A DNA stretch of 64,000 nucleotides from JAXLSZ01 sp046330315 (GTDB lineage: Bacteria; Actinomycetota; Thermoleophilia; Solirubrobacterales; 70-9). The position numbers and the translations under genes are program-made. Within the stretch, counting starts at the first letter, position 1. Every line of letters begins with the position of its first letter. Location of the stretch: positions 62,001 through 126,000 of the forward strand of contig JAXLSZ010000006.1 of NCBI GenBank assembly GCA_046330315.1. Reading direction: 5' to 3'. Under the pieces are notes generated by a model. The model worked only from the letters and a program-made list of their open reading frames with translations, was not told the origin of the DNA and made no database searches. Positions 23,810 to 32,508 of this stretch are shown one piece after another.

Positions 23810-25219
23810 TCAGCGGTGGACCAGGGTTAGCACACCGCGGCGGTCGAACCGTGCGCCGCGGCGCAGCCGGAAGGAGATGCGGAAGGGAACCCGGGCCCGC
23901 CCGCTGCGGCGCAGGCGGCGCGCCGTCCGGCCGCGGGCCCGCAGCGCGACGCGGAACCTCCCCGCGCCCTCGGCGGCAGCCGCGGCGCTGCGCACCGACG
24001 CCCCGCCGAGCGTCAACCGCCCCGGCCCGCTGAGCAGGACGACGACCGTCGCGGCACCGGCGCCGGGATGGCGCCGGACCGAGAGGATCCGCAGGCCCAG
24101 CCGGGGCCGCGAACCGGCGCCGTTCCCTCCCGCCTTCTCGAAGAGGCCGCGGGCGAGCGTGCCGAAGTAGGGGCCGAACAGGTAGCCCGGCACCGAGGTG
24201 TAGTAGTAGGCGGTCACCGAGACGGCGACCGGAGGCGAGCCCACCGTCCACGGGCCACCGCTGGACCCGCCCGTGAACCCGCTCTCGATGCCCAGGGTGG
24301 GCGGCGAGAAGTAGGCGTCGCCGAAGGCGTAGGACGACGAGTTGCCAAGCAGCCGGCTGCCGTCGTAGGGCGACTCCGCCGGATAGCCGTACTGCACGTA
24401 GGTCTGCCGCCGGGGGCGGTCGAAGGCGATGCCAAGCGCCCCGACGGTGTGCTCGAGGCCGGCGCCGTCGGAGGACCTGGGCGCCACCGAGAAAATCGCC
24501 AGGTCCCCGGCCTCGTCGGTCTCCGCGGTCCCGGCGCTGTTCCGCCAGGCCGCCGTGGTGGCGATCGAGGTCGCCGGCCACTCGCCGAAGGGCTCCGAAC
24601 CCGAGCGGTAGCCCGGGACGAAGGCGAGGTTGGTCGCCTCGGTCCCGGTCTCGGGGTCGACCACGCAGTGTCCGGCGGTCAGCACGAGGTTGCCTGCCGG
24701 GGCGTTCACGACGCTCCCCGAGCAGCGGAAGTCCTCTTCCCCGGACCCGGTCGCGTAGGTCCCGAAGACGACCCCGTTGGCGCTGGCCGGGTAGGCGGTC
24801 GGGTCCCCGGTCCCCGTCTCCACGGCGCTGGTCCGCGCCCCCGCCGCGGCCGCGGCGGCCCGCGGGCCCCTGGCACCCTCCGGGGAAAGGAGGGGCAGCG
24901 CCGCGGCCCGCCGCATCCGCCGCTGCGTCCAGTAGGCGCGCACGCCCCGCGGATCGGCGCGGCGCAGGACGGCGCCCCGCAACTCGGCGCGGCGCAGGAC
25001 GGCGCCCCGCAACTCGGCGCGGCGCAGGACGGCAGCCCGCGGGCGCAGCGCCGCGGCGCCCGCCGGCGCCGGGAGCGCGGGCAGGCAGAGCGCCGCGACC
25101 AGCGCTGCCGCGGCCGGGGCCGCGGAACCGCGGGAGGGGAGAAGTCCGGGCTTGGCCACTTTCGATCGGGGTCCGTGCACGGTCGCCGGGATCAGAGCCG
25201 GCGACCCTGAGATCAGCAT
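23810..25219 (-). CDS. Secreted trypsin-like serine peptidase
   Basis: The chymotrypsin-fold triad is visible: His in NLVLTAGHCVVDP, Asp in DEAGDLAIFSV, Ser in GFTGGSSGGPWTVG, with a CSGSVV Cys likely paired to AGHC. A ~110-residue C-terminal tail rich in Arg and Ala (from about PRLGLRILSVRR) may be a beta-sandwich adhesion domain. The N-terminus carries a signal-like segment (AAPAAAALVAALCLPALPAP) preceded by extra residues; a GTG at 25159 would give a tidier signal peptide and is a serious alternative start. Between signal and catalytic domain are three copies of AVLRRAELRG from a 30-bp repeat. Confidence 0.85.
   Translation of the reverse strand: MLISGSPALIPATVHGPRSKVAKPGLLPSRGSAAPAAAALVAALCLPALPAPAGAAALRPRAAVLRRAELRGAVLRRAELRGAVLRRADPRGVRAYWTQRRMRRAAALPLLSPEGARGPRAAAAAAGARTSAVETGTGDPTAYPASANGVVFGTYATGSGEEDFRCSGSVVNAPAGNLVLTAGHCVVDPETGTEATNLAFVPGYRSGSEPFGEWPATSIATTAAWRNSAGTAETDEAGDLAIFSVAPRSSDGAGLEHTVGALGIAFDRPRRQTYVQYGYPAESPYDGSRLLGNSSSYAFGDAYFSPPTLGIESGFTGGSSGGPWTVGSPPVAVSVTAYYYTSVPGYLFGPYFGTLARGLFEKAGGNGAGSRPRLGLRILSVRRHPGAGAATVVVLLSGPGRLTLGGASVRSAAAAAEGAGRFRVALRARGRTARRLRRSGRARVPFRISFRLRRGARFDRRGVLTLVHR
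24961..25035. repeat. 30-bp tandem repeat inside the peptidase propeptide
   Basis: Units 24961-24990 and 24991-25020 are identical; a half unit follows (25021-25035), and its last 10 bases also precede the array. Encodes repeated AVLRRAELRG. Confidence 0.92.
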
Positions 25220-25358
25220 CGGAGGATCCCGGGAAGATCCTGAGTGCGTTGGACGCGCGGCAGGACTCGCGTCCCGGCGCGCGAGCCGAGAACCGGGATG
25301 CGAGATTCTCGTAGGCTAGGAGGGATCCCGGCACCACCCTTGACCCAAGGAGGAGAAG

Positions 25359-26018
25359 TTGGCACTGAGAATCGGCGACACCGCCCCGGACTTCGAGGCG
25401 GAGACGACGGAGGGCCCGATCCGCTTCCATGATTGGATCGGCGACAGCTGGGCGGTCCTGTTCTCCCATCCCAAGGACTTCACCCCGGTCTGCACGACGG
25501 AGCTCGGCTACATGGCCCGGATCAAGCCCGACTTCGACAGACGGGGCGTGAAGATCATCGGGCTCTCGGTGGATCCGGCCGACAGCCACGACGAGTGGGC
25601 GAAGGACATCGAGGAGACCCAGGGCGCGGCGCCCAACTACCCGCTGATCGCCGACACCGGCTTCGAAGTGTCCAAGCTCTACGGGATGCTGCCCGCCGAG
25701 GTCGAGGGCGACCCGCTCGACCGCACCCCTGCGGACAACCAGACGGTCCGCAACGTGGTGGTGATCGGCCCCGACAAGAAGGTCAAGCTGATCCTCGTCT
25801 ATCCGATGACCACCGGGCGCAACTTCGACGAGGTGCTGCGGGTGATCGACTCGCTCCAGCTCACCGCGAAGCACAAGGTCGCCACTCCGGTCAACTGGCA
25901 GCAGGGCGACGACGTGATCATCGCCGGCTCGGTCTCCGACGAGGAGGCCAGGGAGACCTACCCCGACGGGTGGGAGTCCCCGAAGCCCTACATCCGGATC
26001 GTCCCACAGCCCGATTGA
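25359..26018 (+). CDS. 1-Cys peroxiredoxin (Prx6/AhpC-TSA family)
   Basis: 219 residues from TTG 25359, preceded by AAGGAGGAG. The thioredoxin-fold core reads LFSHPKDFTPVCTTELGYM with the peroxidatic Cys in PVCTTE, and RNVVVIGPDKKVKLI. The long C-terminal extension (from DSLQLTAKHKVATPVNW to PYIRIVPQPD) is the Prx6-type C-terminal domain. No resolving Cys is visible, so it is the 1-Cys type. It reduces peroxides in the cytoplasm. Confidence 0.94.
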   Translation: MALRIGDTAPDFEAETTEGPIRFHDWIGDSWAVLFSHPKDFTPVCTTELGYMARIKPDFDRRGVKIIGLSVDPADSHDEWAKDIEETQGAAPNYPLIADTGFEVSKLYGMLPAEVEGDPLDRTPADNQTVRNVVVIGPDKKVKLILVYPMTTGRNFDEVLRVIDSLQLTAKHKVATPVNWQQGDDVIIAGSVSDEEARETYPDGWESPKPYIRIVPQPD

Positions 26019-26067
26019 TCGCCGGGCGCGGTGGGCGGCGAGAGGGCCGGCTGAGCGCAGGGGGAAG

Positions 26068-27423
26068 ATGAACGGCCGGGAGGTCGACGTCGCGGTGGTG
26101 GGCGCCGGCGTGGCCGGCCTGACCGCGGCGCGCGCCCTCGCCAGGGAGGGGCGCGAGGTTGCGGTGCTGGAGGCTCGCGACCGGGTGGGCGGGCGCCTTT
26201 GGAACACCGAGATCGGCGGCGAGGCGAACGAGCTGGGAGGCCAGTGGATCGCCCCTTACCAGTCGGCGATGCACGCGCTCTGCGAGGAGCTCGGCGTCGG
26301 GCTGTTCGAGTGCGAGCGCGGGGGCGAGCACGTCTACATCGACCCCGCCGGCGGCGAGGTGCGCCGCTACAGGGGCCACGACGCGCCGCTGGGAGAGCGC
26401 TCCGAGCGCGCCTTCGCGGAGGCCGACGGAGAGCTCGACGCGCTCGCCAAGGAGCTCGACCCCGAGGCCCCGTGGGAGCACCCGCGGGCCCGCGAGCTGG
26501 ACGCGATCACCTTCGAGGAGTGGCTGCGGCGCGAGGTCAGCGACGACCTGGCCCGCGGCCTGCTGCGGTCCTGGCTGGCCGGCGGGTTCCTGGCCAAGCC
26601 GGCCAACGCCTTCTCGCTGCTGCAGGGCCTGTGGATGATCTCCGGCGCCGGCGGGACCTACGAGCTATTCGAGCCGGACCAGTGCCTCGCCTACCGGGTC
26701 AGCGGCGGCTCGCAGCTCATCTGCCTGCGGATGGCCGAAGAGCTCGGAGAGCGGGTGCTGCTCGGCGCACCGGCCCGGGAGGTCCGATGGAGCGAGGAGG
26801 GCGTCGAGGTGGACGCGGGGGAGCACCGCGTCGCGGCGCGGCGCGCGATCCTCGCGGTCCCGCCCAACCTGACCGCGGCGATCCGCTTTGCCCCGGCGCT
26901 GCCGGCCTGGCGCCTGCGCATGGAACAGCACCTCTCGCAGGGCAGCGTCAACAAGATCCTCGCCGTCTACGAGAGGCCCTTCTGGCGAGAGGACGGGCTC
27001 TCGGGGCAGGGCTTCGCCCCCGGCGAGCTGGTTCGCGAGCTCTACGACAACTCCCCGCCTTCGGGGTCGGCCGCCGTGCTCTGCACCTTCCTCGCGGGCG
27101 AGGTCGCCGAGCGGGCCGAGCGTCTGGAGGCGGCCGAGCGGCGTGCCGCCGTGCTGGAGGGGATGGCGAAGTACGTCGGCGGGCAGGCGCTCGAGCCCAC
27201 CGACTTCATCGAGACCCAGTGGTCGGGAGAGGAATGGACCAGGGGCGCCTACGGCACCAGCTTCGGGGTCGGCGGGCTGACCCGCTTCGGCCCCGACCTG
27301 CGCCGCCCGGTCGGTCCGATCCACTGGGCCTGCACCGACATCGCCGGCGTCGGCCACATCCACATGGAGGGCGCGACCCGCTCCGGCGCGGCGGCCGCTG
27401 AGGCCTGCCTGGCCGATTCCTGA
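26068..27423 (+). CDS. Flavin-containing monoamine oxidase
   Basis: 451 residues. The FAD dinucleotide motif is VAVVGAGVAGLTAARALA, then VLEARDRVGGRLWN and ELGGQWI (the GG doublet), the substrate-domain region, and the C-terminal flavin motif GPIHWACTDIAGVGHIHMEGATRSG. It oxidises primary or secondary amines to aldehydes with release of H2O2; the peroxiredoxin 50 bases upstream on the same strand would suit that by-product. No signal peptide. Substrate class (putrescine, tyramine etc.) cannot be told. Confidence 0.92.
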   Translation: MNGREVDVAVVGAGVAGLTAARALAREGREVAVLEARDRVGGRLWNTEIGGEANELGGQWIAPYQSAMHALCEELGVGLFECERGGEHVYIDPAGGEVRRYRGHDAPLGERSERAFAEADGELDALAKELDPEAPWEHPRARELDAITFEEWLRREVSDDLARGLLRSWLAGGFLAKPANAFSLLQGLWMISGAGGTYELFEPDQCLAYRVSGGSQLICLRMAEELGERVLLGAPAREVRWSEEGVEVDAGEHRVAARRAILAVPPNLTAAIRFAPALPAWRLRMEQHLSQGSVNKILAVYERPFWREDGLSGQGFAPGELVRELYDNSPPSGSAAVLCTFLAGEVAERAERLEAAERRAAVLEGMAKYVGGQALEPTDFIETQWSGEEWTRGAYGTSFGVGGLTRFGPDLRRPVGPIHWACTDIAGVGHIHMEGATRSGAAAAEACLADS

Positions 27424-27433
27424 GCGCCTCCGC

Positions 27434-27478
27434 CGAAACTGAAGTTAAGCATCGTATGGATGCTTATCTTCACTTTCG
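27434..27478. terminator. Strong AT-containing hairpin between convergent genes
   Basis: Arms of 20 bases (27434-27453 and 27459-27478) match at 18 positions around a 5-base loop GTATG, with core TTAAGCATC / GATGCTTAT. It lies 10 bases after the amine oxidase stop and 85 before the end of the convergent hydrolase. There is no U-tract, but the long stem suits a bidirectional terminator. Its low GC is exceptional here, so origin from a mobile repeat is possible. Confidence 0.65.
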
Positions 27479-27562
27479 CCGGGGGAGCGGGATTGGGGCG
27501 CGCCGGACCCTCGGCGGCCGGCCGCCGATCGGCCGCGCCCACGGCATCTCCGGGCTGGAAAG

Positions 27563-28966
27563 CTAGCGGCCGCGGGCGATCTTGCCCAGGAAGGGGATCA
27601 GATGGTTGACGAAGGCGTTGTCCGGCGCCGCCGAGTTGGGGTCGTTGTGCGCGTAGGTGGCGCTGCGGTCGATCAGCTTGACCCGGCCCTTGGGGATGTT
27701 CGACTGATCGGCGAGCGCCGCGGCGCCGTCGACCACCCGCTGGTTGCCCAGCGCCGCCGCGAACGCGTAGATGCGCATCCTGCGCGGCAGGTCGTCACCG
27801 TGGACCGCCCTCACGTTGAGCACCTTCTGCGCGGGGTTGGCGTTGCCGTTGGCCACCGCCCCGGCGTCGATGGTCAGCCGGCGCGGGTGATACCAGGCGG
27901 TGCCGTCGAGGCCCTTCAGCCCCCAACCGGCGAACATCCTCGCGTAGCGCTGGATCGGGGTCAGCTCCCCGCCGCGGACCCAGCCGCGGGGATCGCCGCT
28001 GGCCGCCAGGTGGCCGAGGTGGGCCTGCGCGGCGACCAGGCCGGCGGGCGAGGTCTCGGTGTCGAGCGCGTAGCCGTACTGGCCCTCGTTGTCGGCCGGC
28101 ACCGGCGGCTTGAGGTCGGCCGGCAGCAGCGTGAAGCCCTGCGCCAGCGACAGCTCGTGGGGAGCGACGATCGCCGCCAGCGATCCCGAGGTGTTGAAGA
28201 GTCCGGTGAAGGGCGCCGTGATCCCTCCGAAGGTCAGCCACGGCGAGCCCGCCTTCAGTTCACCGAGCAGGAGCTTGGCCTGGTCGGAGGTGACGGCGGT
28301 GGTCCCGCTGCCGCCGTCGATGTAGACCAGCCCCGAGAGCCCCGCCGCGCCGGGCCTGCCGCCGAAGTCCCAGGTTGCGTAGGCGGTGGTGATCGTGCCA
28401 CCCAGCGAGTGGCCGCCGACCACGACGTGGCGGCCCTTCCTCATCGCCGCCTTGACCACCTTCCGCAGGTCGCCGATCTCGACGCTCATCCCCCACTTGC
28501 GGGCGTAGCCGACCTCGCTGTCCGGAATCAGCTCGACGTGCTTGGTGATGCTCCCGTCGGTCAGCCAGCCGAGGTAGTAGTCGAAGACCTGCTTGGGGGT
28601 CGCCCTCCCCGCCTTGGCCTTGTCGAAGACCGACTGGTCCTCGAGCAGGTTCTCGCGCCGCTCGACCGCCCAGACCTGCCAGCCCTTCGCCTTCTGCACG
28701 ATCGTCTTGGCGAGAGGCTCGAAGTATGCCGCGCTGGATGACGTGCCCGGGTTCAGCACGAGGATGTTCGGTGCGTTGGCGGGGCCGGTCTTCAGAACCC
28801 CGACGCGGTTGTACTTGGCCGGTGTCCCGGCCGACTTGACGCCCTGCATGCGCTCGAAGCTGACCCGCACTCCGGCGCTCGCCGCCGGTGCGGCGGCCGC
28901 CGCGCAGAGTCCCGCAGCCGCTGCCACAACCGCCAGTCTCATGCCGATCCGCCTGCCAGAACGCAT
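27563..28966 (-). CDS. Secreted alpha/beta hydrolase (lipase/esterase-like)
   Basis: 467 residues with signal peptide (MRSGRRIGMRLAVVAAAAGL, cleavage near ASA-GVR). Hydrolase landmarks: ILVLNPGTSSSAAYF (oxyanion loop), nucleophile elbow VVVGGHSLGGTIT and a long lid region. The catalytic acid and His are probably in the RAVHGDDLPR and SATYAHNDPNSA parts (the latter resembles the His/Asn-rich ending of large actinobacterial hydrolases). Extracellular; ester or polyester substrate not identifiable. The 177 bases upstream to 29143 show nothing but GC-rich sequence. Confidence 0.82.
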   Translation of the reverse strand: MRSGRRIGMRLAVVAAAAGLCAAAAAPAASAGVRVSFERMQGVKSAGTPAKYNRVGVLKTGPANAPNILVLNPGTSSSAAYFEPLAKTIVQKAKGWQVWAVERRENLLEDQSVFDKAKAGRATPKQVFDYYLGWLTDGSITKHVELIPDSEVGYARKWGMSVEIGDLRKVVKAAMRKGRHVVVGGHSLGGTITTAYATWDFGGRPGAAGLSGLVYIDGGSGTTAVTSDQAKLLLGELKAGSPWLTFGGITAPFTGLFNTSGSLAAIVAPHELSLAQGFTLLPADLKPPVPADNEGQYGYALDTETSPAGLVAAQAHLGHLAASGDPRGWVRGGELTPIQRYARMFAGWGLKGLDGTAWYHPRRLTIDAGAVANGNANPAQKVLNVRAVHGDDLPRRMRIYAFAAALGNQRVVDGAAALADQSNIPKGRVKLIDRSATYAHNDPNSAAPDNAFVNHLIPFLGKIARGR

Positions 28967-29143
28967 CCGATCCTCCAGTCCTTTCCCGACCTACCGAATC
29001 CCGGCCTCTCCCGCGCGGCCGCCCCTGCAATCTATCCGACTCGGTCAGAAACACCGCCGAGGTGCGTTTGCTGCGGCCGGCCCCAAGCCGGGGCGACCCT
29101 GGCACCCGCCGCGGCGGTGCGCGCCCGGGCCCGGCCCCGCCGG

Positions 29144-29307
29144 TCAGCGGATCGCCATCGGGTCGCCGCCGGGCGCCGGGGCCCGGCCTCGCGGCCGAAG
29201 ACCTACCCCGCCCCCCCGCGGCGTCCGGGCCCACCGACGCCGCCGCCGGTCAGCGGGTCGCCATCGGGTCGCCGCCGCTCAGCGGGTCGCCATCGGGTCG
29301 CCGCCGG
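29144..29307. repeat. 29-bp repeat including the PlsC stop codon, three copies
   Basis: TCAGCGGGTCGCCATCGGGT plus 9 bases occurs at 29279-29307 (the true end of the gene, stop = 29279-29281) and again at 29250-29278 directly downstream, with a third, slightly changed copy at 29144-29172. The last codons and the stop of the gene have been duplicated outward. Confidence 0.88.
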
Positions 29308-30331
29308 CCGGCGTCTCCGCGCAGGATGCGATCCACGCGTCGGCCTCCTCCCAGAGGCCGAACAGCCAGTCCGAGCGCGCCTCTCGCGAGTCGGGCACTT
29401 CGGATCGCGGCACCCTTGCGACCCGAACCCGCAAGACCAGGCCGACCAGCCCTCCCCTCCAGATGTCCGAGATCAGCCTCAGACCGTCGAAGCCGTGGTG
29501 AGCGACGACGAGGACGTCGGCGTCGGGCGCGCCGTCGAGCAACGCGCTGACCCCGCCCAGCCGCGGCGGAAGCAGGTTGCGGATCCCCTCCGCCCTGGCA
29601 GCGAGGGAGGGATCGCGCTGGGCGATCCGCTCGATCGCCCGGGCCCTGCGCTCGGGTGTGAAGCGGGTGCCCTCGGGGTAGATCAGCACCCCGTCGCCGG
29701 CGCCCATACCCTCGGCAAGCTCGCGCACCCTGGTGATCTCGACCGCCTCCCCGGTCCCCCGCCGAACGAAGTAGTTGGGCAGCCGCCGCCCTGCGACATC
29801 GAGGCAGGGGTCGGATAGCAACTCGCGCTTGAGCACGTAGCGAAGCCGGATCCGGTGAGGGCGGGAGACCACGTTCGCGGGGAGCAGGTTGTCCACGATG
29901 CTGGTGTGGCGGATCAGCACGATCACCGGCCCCGGCGCCACCTGCTCGGCGCCGCCGACCTCATAGCTGATCCCGAACAGGCCCCGCACGGCCCCGAACA
30001 GCGCCCCTGCCCAGAGCTGCTGGATGCGCCAGGTTGCGGCGAGCAGCCACTCGCGCCGCCGGCCGCCGAGCGAGAGGAACCAGGCTCCGGCGAGCACGGC
30101 GAGGCCCCCGACCTCTGCGGCCAGGTAAACCCAACCGAAGAGGACCAGGCGCGCCGCGGTCGGCGGGACCCCCGAGGCCACGCGGCGGGCGACATCGACG
30201 ACCGCGGCGACGACCAGCAGTACCGGCGCCAGCACCGTGACCAGGACCAGCCCCACCACGAGCGGCGGGATCGTCCGCAGGCGGCGGCGAACGGTCTCTC
30301 CCCGGGTCTCGTCGACGCCGCCGCGCAGCAC
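29279..30331 (-). CDS. Membrane 1-acylglycerol-3-phosphate acyltransferase-like protein (PlsC family)
   Basis: 350 residues from GTG 30331. Two or three N-terminal membrane helices (PPLVVGLVLVTVLAPVLLVV; LVLFGWVYLAAEVGGLAVLAG) are followed by the acyltransferase domain: VIVLIRHTSIVDNLLPA holds the H-x4-D catalytic pair, and GVLIYPEGTRFTPERR is the EGTR phosphate-binding block. It likely acylates a lysophospholipid or related acceptor at the membrane. The frame stays open upstream to 30631, but that stretch only mirrors the neighbouring VOC gene. It starts 65 bases after the VOC gene and is probably co-transcribed with it. Confidence 0.85.
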   Translation of the reverse strand: MLRGGVDETRGETVRRRLRTIPPLVVGLVLVTVLAPVLLVVAAVVDVARRVASGVPPTAARLVLFGWVYLAAEVGGLAVLAGAWFLSLGGRRREWLLAATWRIQQLWAGALFGAVRGLFGISYEVGGAEQVAPGPVIVLIRHTSIVDNLLPANVVSRPHRIRLRYVLKRELLSDPCLDVAGRRLPNYFVRRGTGEAVEITRVRELAEGMGAGDGVLIYPEGTRFTPERRARAIERIAQRDPSLAARAEGIRNLLPPRLGGVSALLDGAPDADVLVVAHHGFDGLRLISDIWRGGLVGLVLRVRVARVPRSEVPDSREARSDWLFGLWEEADAWIASCAETPAGGDPMATR

Positions 30332-30395
30332 CTGCCCATTTTCACAGGTGCCGGCTCCCGCCCCAACCCCACCGGGAGGTGCAGCGATGGGTGCC

Positions 30396-31025
30396 TCAGC
30401 GCACCACGACCTGGCCGTTCTCGGTCCCGATTCCAACCGAGCGGATCGAGGGGGGGCCCTCCACGACGCGCAGCGGAAGCTCGGAGGGGCCCAGCCACTC
30501 GCGCAGCTCGGCCCCGTTGGCCGAGACCTCGATCCACTCGTAGCCGCTCGGGCGGACCCGGTGCTCCACGGGGGCGGCGCCGGGATGGGCCTCGGTGGGC
30601 CCGTCCCACTGGATGAAGAAGGGCAGGGCACCGGAGCGCATGGCCCGCTCCAGCCCGGCCAGCCTCCAGGTCAGGGTCGAACCGTCGGGCCTCGCCCGAG
30701 AGCCGGTGCTCACCTCGAGCCCGAGGCGACGACCGATCGCCTCGATGTCGTCGGTTGCCACGACCCAGCCCAGAAGCCGCTCGCCCCCGGCCACCGTCGC
30801 CGCGACGTGGCGGCCGAACCACGACTGCGCGGCCGCCGTTTCGTCCGCCACCGCCATCAGCTCCAGGTAGGTGCTGCCCAGCGGCACGATCCGGTTGGCG
30901 GTCCCCCAGGCCGGGTGGGTGCCGCCGGCGACCGAGCCGAAGCCGTAGCGGCGCTTCACCTCGGCGGCCGCCGCGTCGAGGTCGCGCACAGCGAGGATCG
31001 CGTGGTCGAGCCGGACCGTGCTCAT
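30396..31025 (-). CDS. VOC/glyoxalase-like domain protein (Glyoxalase_3 type)
   Basis: 209 residues. Begins VRLDHAILAVRDLDAAAAEV, the typical first strand and metal-ligand His of the vicinal-oxygen-chelate fold, with TANRIVPLGSTYLELMAV (the ligand Glu in YLEL) ending the first module. The second half (FFIQWDGPTEAHPGAAPVEH) matches the Glyoxalase_3 pattern seen in many actinobacterial proteins of unknown substrate. No signal peptide. Role not inferable. Confidence 0.84.
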   Translation of the reverse strand: MSTVRLDHAILAVRDLDAAAAEVKRRYGFGSVAGGTHPAWGTANRIVPLGSTYLELMAVADETAAAQSWFGRHVAATVAGGERLLGWVVATDDIEAIGRRLGLEVSTGSRARPDGSTLTWRLAGLERAMRSGALPFFIQWDGPTEAHPGAAPVEHRVRPSGYEWIEVSANGAELREWLGPSELPLRVVEGPPSIRSVGIGTENGQVVVR

Positions 31026-31393
31026 CGCACCACGATGGGGCCGCCCGGTGCGGCTGCCGGCTGTGTCGGGTCCATTCGACCTCCGCTCGGGGTTGGTGGA
31101 GTGGGCAGAGGCCAGCGGCGACGCGAACCGCGGTCAGGAGCGAACCTCATTGCTCGGCCACAGGATAGATGGCTGCCCGCGAATTGCACACGGGCGTCGC
31201 CACCACCCGCCCGGGAATTCCAGGCGGGCGCCGCCCCCCACCGAACGTCCCGGAGTTGTCGCTGGGCGGGGTACTCCGGGACGTTCGGCAGGGAGGCCGC
31301 CGGTATGCCCCGCCCGTGAGCCCGCATCCCCTAGGATCTCTCCTCTCGAGCGATTGGAGCTCGCTCCTCGATGACCGCGGCGGCCGACCACTG
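31026..31393. other. Gene-free interval with nested hairpins
   Basis: 368 bases between the VOC gene and the cation-efflux gene. It holds the 16-bp perfect inverted repeat (31241-31288), a smaller CGCCCG/CGGGCG hairpin just before it, and a seven-codon frame ATG 31371 to TGA 31394 whose stop overlaps the ATG of the next gene (TGATG). Beyond these I see no gene. Confidence 0.6.
31241..31288. repeat. Perfect 16-bp inverted repeat with 16-base loop
   Basis: CCGAACGTCCCGGAGT (31241-31256) and ACTCCGGGACGTTCGG (31273-31288) are exact complements. It lies about 105 bases before the start of the cation-efflux gene. It could be a leader hairpin, an old terminator or the end of a lost mobile element; no U-tract follows on either strand. 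Confidence 0.85.
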
Positions 31394-32104
31394 ATGGCTC
31401 CCAGCCCGCCGGCGACGGCAGGGCGAGATCAGCCGGCGAGCGAGCGCGAACGTCCGGCGAGCGAGCGCGAACGTCCGGCGAGCGAGCGCGAACGTCCGGC
31501 GAGCGAGCGCGAACGTCCGGCGAGCGAGCGCGAACGGCTCCTTCGCCGCGGGATCGGTCTGGAGTTCGCGACCCTCGGCTGGAACGTCGTCGGCGTCTTC
31601 GTCGTCTTCGCGGCGGCGATCGAGGCGGGCTCAGTCGCCCTCACCGGGTTCGGGATAGACACGCTGATCGAGATCGGCGCTTCGACGGTGGTGATCTGGC
31701 ACCTGCGCGACACCGCCGACGAGCGCCGCGAGCGGCGTGCGATGCTGGTCATCGGCTCGGCCTTCGTCGGCCTCGCGATCTACGTCAGCGCGCAGGCCGC
31801 TCACACCCTGATCGCTGCCGATCACCCGCGCCATTCCTCCCTCGGCATCGCCTGGACGGCCGCCACCTGCGCGGCGATGCTCGTCCTCGCACGCGCCAAG
31901 CACGCGACCGGGAGGGCGCTCGCAAACCGCACCCTGGAAACCGAGAGCCGGGTGACCCTGATCGACGCCTACCTCGCCGCAGCGGTCCTCCTCGGCCTGG
32001 CCCTCAACGCGGCGCTCGGCTGGTGGTGGGCCGACTCGCTCGCCGGGCTGGCAATCGTCTACTACGCAGTGGGTGAGGCGAGGGAGGCGCTGGGGCGACC
32101 CTGA
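31394..32104 (+). CDS. Cation-diffusion-facilitator-like membrane protein with PASERER repeats
   Basis: 236 residues. A hydrophilic N-terminus is built of five PASERER heptads (21-bp repeat 31433-31536). A CDF-like membrane domain follows: LEFATLGWNVVGVFVVFAAA, SVALTGFGIDTLIEIGAS (the family's S-x-A-L-x-x-x-G-x-D-x-x-x-E, with Asp/Glu as metal ligands), then AYLAAAVLLGLALNAALGWWWADSLAGL, with an Asp where CDF proteins have H/D-x3-D. The C-terminal cytoplasmic dimer domain is absent. Probable efflux of a divalent metal. ATG 31394 overlaps the stop of a short upstream frame. Confidence 0.8.
   Translation: MAPSPPATAGRDQPASERERPASERERPASERERPASERERPASERERLLRRGIGLEFATLGWNVVGVFVVFAAAIEAGSVALTGFGIDTLIEIGASTVVIWHLRDTADERRERRAMLVIGSAFVGLAIYVSAQAAHTLIAADHPRHSSLGIAWTAATCAAMLVLARAKHATGRALANRTLETESRVTLIDAYLAAAVLLGLALNAALGWWWADSLAGLAIVYYAVGEAREALGRP
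31433..31536. repeat. 21-bp tandem repeat, five copies, in coding region
   Basis: Units of 21 bases starting at 31433, 31454, 31475, 31496 and 31517 (last partial) encode PASERER heptads, a charged, probably helical or disordered N-terminal arm. In frame, so copy number may vary without loss of the protein. Confidence 0.95.
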
Positions 32105-32232
32105 GCGGGGCGGGGCGATCGGGCGGCGGGGCGGCCCTGAGCGGGAGCGCGGCGGGGCGATCGGGCGCGGGGCGACCCCTGGCGGGGCACGGCTGCCGGC
32201 CGCCTCCCGACGACGGGACCATCCCGCGACCC

Positions 32233-32508
32233 CGGGTTGATCGAGTAGGTCCCCGACCTGCCGGTGATCGCGGCGCCGACCTCGGAGTCGCGCCCGGTTC
32301 GGCGGCGCAGCACCCTGACCCTCTGGCTCCTCATGCAGGTGGGGTCGGCGGACCTCAGCCTGCCGGTGAACCTGTGCCCCTTCCTGCTGTAGGAGAGCGT
32401 CGCGGTGCGCGGGCTGGGACCGCCGTTCAGCAGGATCGCGACCCTGTCGATCCGGTGCGGTTGACCCGGCTCACGCCGGACGCGGACATCGATGGTGACA
32501 GCGAGATT
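32233..32508 (-). pseudogene. Partial duplicate of the FG-GAP protein gene 3' region
   Basis: Bases 32233-32455 closely match 34108-34322, the part of the intact FG-GAP gene encoding the C-terminal domain (SYSRKGHRFTGRLRSADPTC and following), and a further match (32488-32507 with 34323-34342) comes after a short insertion. The copy lacks the proper C-terminal end and all upstream beta-propeller repeats, so it is a remnant. The 100 bases before it (32105-32210) are GC-rich imperfect repeats following the cation-efflux stop. Confidence 0.85.

Noticed and set aside
24961..25035. Pentapeptide-repeat domain in the peptidase (AVLRRAELRG)
   Set aside because: Only three short copies from a DNA tandem repeat; spacing and length do not make a pentapeptide helix.
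29279..30631. 450-residue version of the PlsC protein
   Set aside because: The first ~100 codons are the shadow of the VOC gene on the same strand; the membrane helices begin after GTG 30331.
31371..31394. Seven-codon upstream frame as a regulatory leader peptide
   Set aside because: The TGATG overlap is suggestive, but there is no clear ribosome site or attenuator codon pattern; kept only as part of the leader observation.
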